NCBI GenBank assembly: GCA_963842795.1
Contig: CAWJHV010000010.1
Span: 1 to 64,000 of the forward strand
Source of the DNA: WHSW01 sp963842795
GTDB lineage: Bacteria; Actinomycetota; Thermoleophilia; Solirubrobacterales; 70-9
Reading direction: 5' to 3'
DNA: 64,000 nt
Shown: piece by piece, positions 63,422-64,000 of the stretch
How the letters are laid out: each line of letters opens with the position of its first letter
Position numbering within the stretch: position 1 is the stretch's first letter
The notes under the pieces: generated by a model
Databases searched by the model: none
Told to the model about the DNA's origin: nothing
Seen by the model: the letters and a program-made list of their open reading frames with translations, nothing else
Program-made: the position numbers and the translations under genes

Positions 63422-64000
63422 TCAGCCGCCGCCGGGCCAGGCTGCGGCGATCTCGGCCACGTGGCGGTCGTCGGTGCCGCAGCAGCCGCCGAGCACATTG
63501 ATCCGCGGCAGCCGCTCGCCCAGCGCCGCGTAGCGGGCGCCGAGGTCGGCCGGATCGCCGTCGTCGAGCTCCGGCGCCTCGTCGAGCTCGGCGTGGCTCA
63601 TGGTCGAGGCGTTCGCCCGCAGGCCACGGATCCGCTCGGTCCAGGGCTCGCCCGGCGCGAGCACCGCGTCGAAGTGGGTCGGGTGAGCGCAGTTGAGCAT
63701 CACGTAGTCGGCCGCCCGGCCGGTGCGCTCGTCGAGCTCGGCGATCGCCTCGCCCAGCTCCTGGCCGCTGGGTAGGCGGCCGTCGGTCTCGAGCGTGAAC
63801 GAGATCGCGACCGGCATCCCGGCGGCCGCCGCGGCCTCGGTGATCCCGATCGCCTCATCGACGTAGGTCATCGTGATCGCCGTGACCATCTCGGCCTCGG
63901 TCTCGGCGAAGATCTCGATCTGGCTCGAGTGGTAGTCGCGCGCGGCCTCGGCGGAGAGGATCTCGTCCGGGTCGTAGCCGTCGCCCTGGGGCCCGACGCA
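63422..64000 (-). CDS. Homocysteine S-methyltransferase family protein (5' end outside window)
   Basis: The leftward gene enters from the right edge; only its last 192 or so codons are seen. It reads EAARDYHSSQIEIFAETEAEMVTAITMTYVDEAIGI, AISFTLETDGRLPSGQ, DYVMLNCAHPTHF and RINVLGGCCGTDDRH. The Cys in LNCAHP and the Cys-Cys of GGCCGT are the three zinc-binding cysteines of the family, which transfers methyl from S-methylmethionine or similar donors to homocysteine. It is intact as far as seen, with its stop five bases from the convergent DUF2127 gene. Confidence 0.88.
   Translation of the reverse strand, partial: CVGPQGDGYDPDEILSAEAARDYHSSQIEIFAETEAEMVTAITMTYVDEAIGITEAAAAAGMPVAISFTLETDGRLPSGQELGEAIAELDERTGRAADYVMLNCAHPTHFDAVLAPGEPWTERIRGLRANASTMSHAELDEAPELDDGDPADLGARYAALGERLPRINVLGGCCGTDDRHVAEIAAAWPGGG

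Overview
The window is about 64 kb of very GC-rich DNA with dense, mostly overlapping genes, frequent GTG/TTG starts and strong codon-position bias. There is no rRNA or tRNA to fix the taxonomy. The gene content (a nuoD-N operon, PotABCD-type transporters, an acyl-CoA carboxylase alpha chain, a DUF2127 protein, an ELWxxDGT protein, a carboxymuconolactone decarboxylase fusion) fits a high-GC actinobacterium, most likely of the Thermoleophilia/Solirubrobacterales type. That placement is inference.

Layout. (1) 1-13.55 kb, plus strand: respiratory complex I, nuoD, E, F, G, H, I, J, K, L, M, N, nearly all translationally coupled. The exceptions are hairpin-bearing gaps at D/E and I/J, and a four-copy 54-bp tandem repeat at H/I that forms its own in-frame 73-codon reading frame. 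(2) 13.65-43.6 kb: an accessory catabolic island bounded by two PhoA-type alkaline phosphatases. Between them lie: a leftward ELWxxDGT gene; a leftward operon of two PotD-like binding proteins, a PhoX-like phosphatase, a class III aminotransferase and a cupin; a divergent operon of aminotransferase, N,N-dimethylformamidase-like protein and COG1233 flavoprotein; a leftward SDR-Lrp pair; a long rightward operon of FadR/GntR regulator, divergent enolase, glycerate 2-kinase, PotA, PotD, PotC, PotB, second COG1233 flavoprotein, third aminotransferase and alpha-oxoamine synthase; and a leftward PotD-M20 hydrolase pair. (3) 43.6-64 kb: ordinary chromosomal genes (SnoaL-like, VOC, cupredoxin, nitrilase, duplicated ThyX, RTX-type protease, TetR with a CMD fusion, alpha/beta hydrolase, CBS protein, SDR, TadE/Flp-like protein, DUF2804, acyl-CoA carboxylase alpha chain, membrane proteins, homocysteine S-methyltransferase running off the right edge).

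How the island may work (inference): secreted phosphatases strip phosphate from an amine-bearing compound, four related lipoproteins feed one ABC importer, and aminotransferases, flavin oxidoreductases and amide hydrolases dismantle the amine. Glycerate 2-kinase plus the enolase-like protein could lead to PEP, and the alpha-oxoamine synthase could yield glycine and an acyl-CoA. A 13-bp palindrome, ATTGTTCAACAAT or close variants, lies upstream of both PhoA genes and one binding protein, and a weaker match overlaps the start of the GntR gene. It fits the FadR-family operator pattern and suggests one regulon.

A major caveat: from about 12.6 to 40.8 kb almost every gene carries one or more single-base indels, mostly a duplicated G or C. 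Outside this zone only nuoD shows one. The protein sense resumes after each, so I treat these as sequence errors rather than pseudogenes and give whole-gene spans. Two other notable items are a pair of collinear 250-270-bp repeat elements (51.5 and 61.9 kb) whose central hairpins differ in sequence but keep pairing, and a ThyX-like protein with two domains whose signature motifs are degraded in complementary halves.
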